A stretch of DNA of 50,861 nt from JACCZR01 sp963844805 (GTDB lineage Bacteria > Actinomycetota > Thermoleophilia > Solirubrobacterales > Thermoleophilaceae), in contig CAWJPU010000010.1 of the NCBI GenBank assembly GCA_963844805.1, forward strand, positions 1 through 50,861, in the 5' to 3' direction. Below are positions 49,303 through 50,861 of the stretch, piece after piece. The notes beneath the pieces were generated by a model that saw only the letters and a list, made by a program, of their open reading frames with translations, had not been told where the DNA came from and searched no databases. The position numbers and the translations under genes were made by a program. The stretch's first letter is position 1. The number at the start of each line of letters is the position of its first letter.

Positions 49303-49719
49303 GTGGCCGTCCACACCGGCGAGCTTCGCTTCTCCACGCAGGGCGACGGCGACGTCATCGATCTCACCGAGGGCGTCCAGAGCTTCGTCGCCTCCACCGG
49401 CGCCCGTGAAGGCGCCGTCTCTCTCTTCGTCCCAGGCTCCACCGCGGCCATCACCGCGATGGAGTTCGAGCCCGGCGGCGTTCACGACCTGCGCGCGGTG
49501 CTCGACCGGCTGATCCCGAAGTCCGGCGACTACGAGCACAACCGGCTGAACGCCGACACCAACTCGCACGCCCACATTCGCGCGGCGATCGTCGGGCCCT
49601 CCGAGACGATCCCCCTGCGCGACGGGCGCCTCGTCACCGGCACCTGGCAGCAGCTGGTGCTCGTCGACTTCGACGACCGGCCCCGGGACCGGCGGGTCGT
49701 CATTCAGATAGTCGCCTGA
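49303..49719 (+). CDS. YjbQ-family protein, 138 residues
   Basis: UPF0047/YjbQ fold: FVASTGAREGAVSLFVPGST, YEHNRLNADTNSHAHIRAAI with the conserved Asn/His pocket, and LVTGTWQQLVLVDFDDRPRD. Members show weak thiamine-phosphate-synthase activity and form trimers; the physiological role is unsettled. The GTG at 49303 is supported by the leaderless -10. Its last 20 bases overlap the convergent acyltransferase gene. Confidence 0.88.
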   Translation: MAVHTGELRFSTQGDGDVIDLTEGVQSFVASTGAREGAVSLFVPGSTAAITAMEFEPGGVHDLRAVLDRLIPKSGDYEHNRLNADTNSHAHIRAAIVGPSETIPLRDGRLVTGTWQQLVLVDFDDRPRDRRVVIQIVA

Positions 49720-50338
49720 GGACCTTCGCCGGCGCGCCGGCGGCCACGGAGAAGGGCGGCAGGTCCTGGTTGACCACGCTGTTCGCCCCGATCACACACC
49801 GCTCGCCGATGGTCACTCCGCTCGTGATCACCACGTTCGCGCCGCACCACACGTTGTCGTCGATGCGCGTCGGGCCCTTCGTCGAAAAGCCCTGCCAGGT
49901 GACGGGGGTCTCGAAGTCGTCGAAGCGGTGGTTGCCGTCAGTGATGAAGCAGCCGTTGGCGAACATGCAGTGGTCGCCGATCTCCACCAGCTCCACGGAA
50001 GCGACCATCACCCCGATGTTCAGGAAGGTGTCGCCGCCGATGCGGATGCGGCCCGAGTCGCCGGTGGTGAGCCAGACGTTGGGCTCGAGCAGGGCGTGCT
50101 CGCCGATCTCCAGGCGGCCGTCGCGAAACGACTCGAGCACGTTGCCATGCACCGGCCAGCGGACGAAGGCGCTGCGCTTGGCGAACTCGCGATGGATCGC
50201 GAGCCGGTTCCAGGGCAGCGAATTGCGCTCGTACCAGCGCCATTTCTGGAGGTAGAGCTTCAGCGGCGTCCACGGCCGGAGACTTTCAGACCGAGCCGGT
50301 GGGTAGAACGTCCCTGTACATCGATCTGGAGGACCCAT
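49700..50338 (-). CDS. Hexapeptide-repeat acyltransferase (LbH / CatB-MaoB-like)
   Basis: Left-handed beta-helix: LEIGEHALLEPNVWLTTGDS, RIRIGGDTFLNIGVMVASVE, EIGDHCMFANGCFITDGNHR with the catalytic His, NVWCGANVVITSGVTIGERC, VIGANSVVNQDLPPFSVAAG. It acetylates a sugar or cell-envelope acceptor. The ATG at 50338 gives 212 residues but overlaps the divergent gene's start; the family start may be nearer TPLKLYLQKWRWYERNSL (about 50270), where no standard codon is in frame. Frame intact. Confidence 0.85.
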   Translation of the reverse strand: MGPPDRCTGTFYPPARSESLRPWTPLKLYLQKWRWYERNSLPWNRLAIHREFAKRSAFVRWPVHGNVLESFRDGRLEIGEHALLEPNVWLTTGDSGRIRIGGDTFLNIGVMVASVELVEIGDHCMFANGCFITDGNHRFDDFETPVTWQGFSTKGPTRIDDNVWCGANVVITSGVTIGERCVIGANSVVNQDLPPFSVAAGAPAKVLRRLSE

Positions 50339-50861
50339 GCGCGGTCTGCGTCTCCACCGGCCCTCGCCGGCCCTGGCCATCTCTCTCATCGCCCTCTTCG
50401 TTGCCCTGGGCGGCACGTCCTATGCCGCGATCAAGATCGGGGCCCGCAACCTCAAGACGGGTTCGGTGGGGACCCGCGCGGTCAAGAACGGCACGCTAAG
50501 GGGACGCGACGTCAGGCGCGCCAGCCTGAGTGGGCGGGAGATCAACGAGGGGCGGCTCGGGTCAGTTCCGCTGTCCGAGGGCGTGAGCCACTGGGCCGTG
50601 ATCCGCGCGGGCGATGGGGCGGCAACCCGTTCCCGCGGGGCCACCTCAGCCACGCGCTTCCAGCAAGGGCGCTATCAGGTGATCTTCAACCGCGACGTGC
50701 GCGGATGTGCCTACCTCGCGGGGCTGGGTAATACAGACGCGACGGCCCCGAGCACCGGGCAGATCGCCGTGAGCCAGTTGCCCAGCAACGTGAACGGCGT
50801 CCAGATACGGACGACCACCAGTGACGGCGGTACGAACGCGAACCGGAATTTCCACATCGCA
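50337..50861 (+). CDS. RRPSPAM-type secreted protein, N-terminal part (runs off the window)
   Basis: ATG at 50337 with GGAGG six bases upstream. MRGLRLHRPSPALAISLIAL with FVALGGTSYA is the same signal/anchor plan as the 48642 gene. It is followed by about 40 residues of ten-residue-like repeats (KTGSVGTRAVKNGTLRGRDV, RRASLSGREINEGRLG) and a C-terminal beta domain (RYQVIFNRDVRGCAYLAGLG, TDATAPSTGQIAVSQLPSNV). Open to the window edge. Surface location inferred; function unknown. Confidence 0.65.
   Translation, partial: MRGLRLHRPSPALAISLIALFVALGGTSYAAIKIGARNLKTGSVGTRAVKNGTLRGRDVRRASLSGREINEGRLGSVPLSEGVSHWAVIRAGDGAATRSRGATSATRFQQGRYQVIFNRDVRGCAYLAGLGNTDATAPSTGQIAVSQLPSNVNGVQIRTTTSDGGTNANRNFHIA

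Noticed and set aside
1..50861. CRISPR array, rRNA operon, prophage structural genes, riboswitch
   Set aside because: None found: no regularly spaced repeats, no rRNA-like stretch, no phage structural proteins, and no recognisable riboswitch ahead of the pantothenate or transport genes.

Overview
The window is very GC-rich chromosomal DNA, with start codons often GTG and genes packed in ATGA/GTGA overlaps. Several families point to an actinobacterium of the class Thermoleophilia (Solirubrobacterales/Gaiellales type): tandem SnoaL-like proteins that begin MSQ(G/E)NVE and end in ALEAVGLSE, secreted proteins with an RRPSPAM-type N-terminus, APC permeases fused to a USP domain, a K+-independent proton-pumping pyrophosphatase, and MSH-type arsenate reductase. 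About half of the genes carry apparent single-base frameshifts inside otherwise well conserved proteins. Residual assembly indels are the likeliest cause, so broken genes are mostly described as one locus.

Layout. 1-2618 (minus): start of a basic small protein, a glutamate formimidoyltransferase and a DUF2142 membrane protein. 2625-8150: an integrated element in an elongator tRNA-Met gene, bounded by a 54-bp direct repeat. It carries an N-terminally truncated tyrosine recombinase, a membrane protein, a gene under a LexA-type box and an array of five SnoaL-like genes. 8112-8400: intact tRNA-Met followed by a second recombinase remnant. 9203-12344 (plus): arsenic operon arsR-arsM-R2-like diiron oxidase-AqpS/ArsC fusion behind a palindromic operator. 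12341-13847 (minus): an MBL/double-rhodanese protein and a 36-residue peptide gene. 13887-17914 (plus): SRPBCC protein and a heterodimeric ABC exporter. 17911-21902: an MMPL transporter divergent from a Crp/Fnr regulator. 21983: tRNA-Gln. 22084-28491 (minus): a likely potassium-transport operon (two APC-USP permeases, small membrane protein, two TrkA/RCK proteins, ferredoxin-reductase-like flavoprotein). 28539-31139: serine hydrolase, MBL hydrolase and SDR. 31013-34726 (minus): cyclopropane-synthase-type lipid modification operon. 34787-38512: a flavoprotein stub, M1 peptidase and H+-PPase. 38532-45534 (minus): a long overlapping operon with MTA phosphorylase, DUF1844, a glutamate-cysteine-ligase-like enzyme, Rex, a glutaredoxin-like protein, tsaD-rimI-tsaB-tsaE, uracil-DNA glycosylase and LysE. 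45620-48574 (plus): pantothenate operon DUF2520-panC-panD-panB. 48642-50861: two RRPSPAM-family secreted proteins, YjbQ and a hexapeptide acyltransferase.

The most unusual signals are (1) an R2lox-like diiron protein embedded in an arsenic operon next to an aquaglyceroporin/arsenate-reductase fusion; (2) four copies of a short hairpin repeat with compensating stems and a conserved GNGYTGG loop, all in sense orientation at gene junctions inside operons; (3) an integrase whose reading frame runs through its own att core and would be terminated differently in the excised circle; and (4) a recurrent TANNNT box 5-7 bases ahead of start codons, which implies widespread leaderless transcription.
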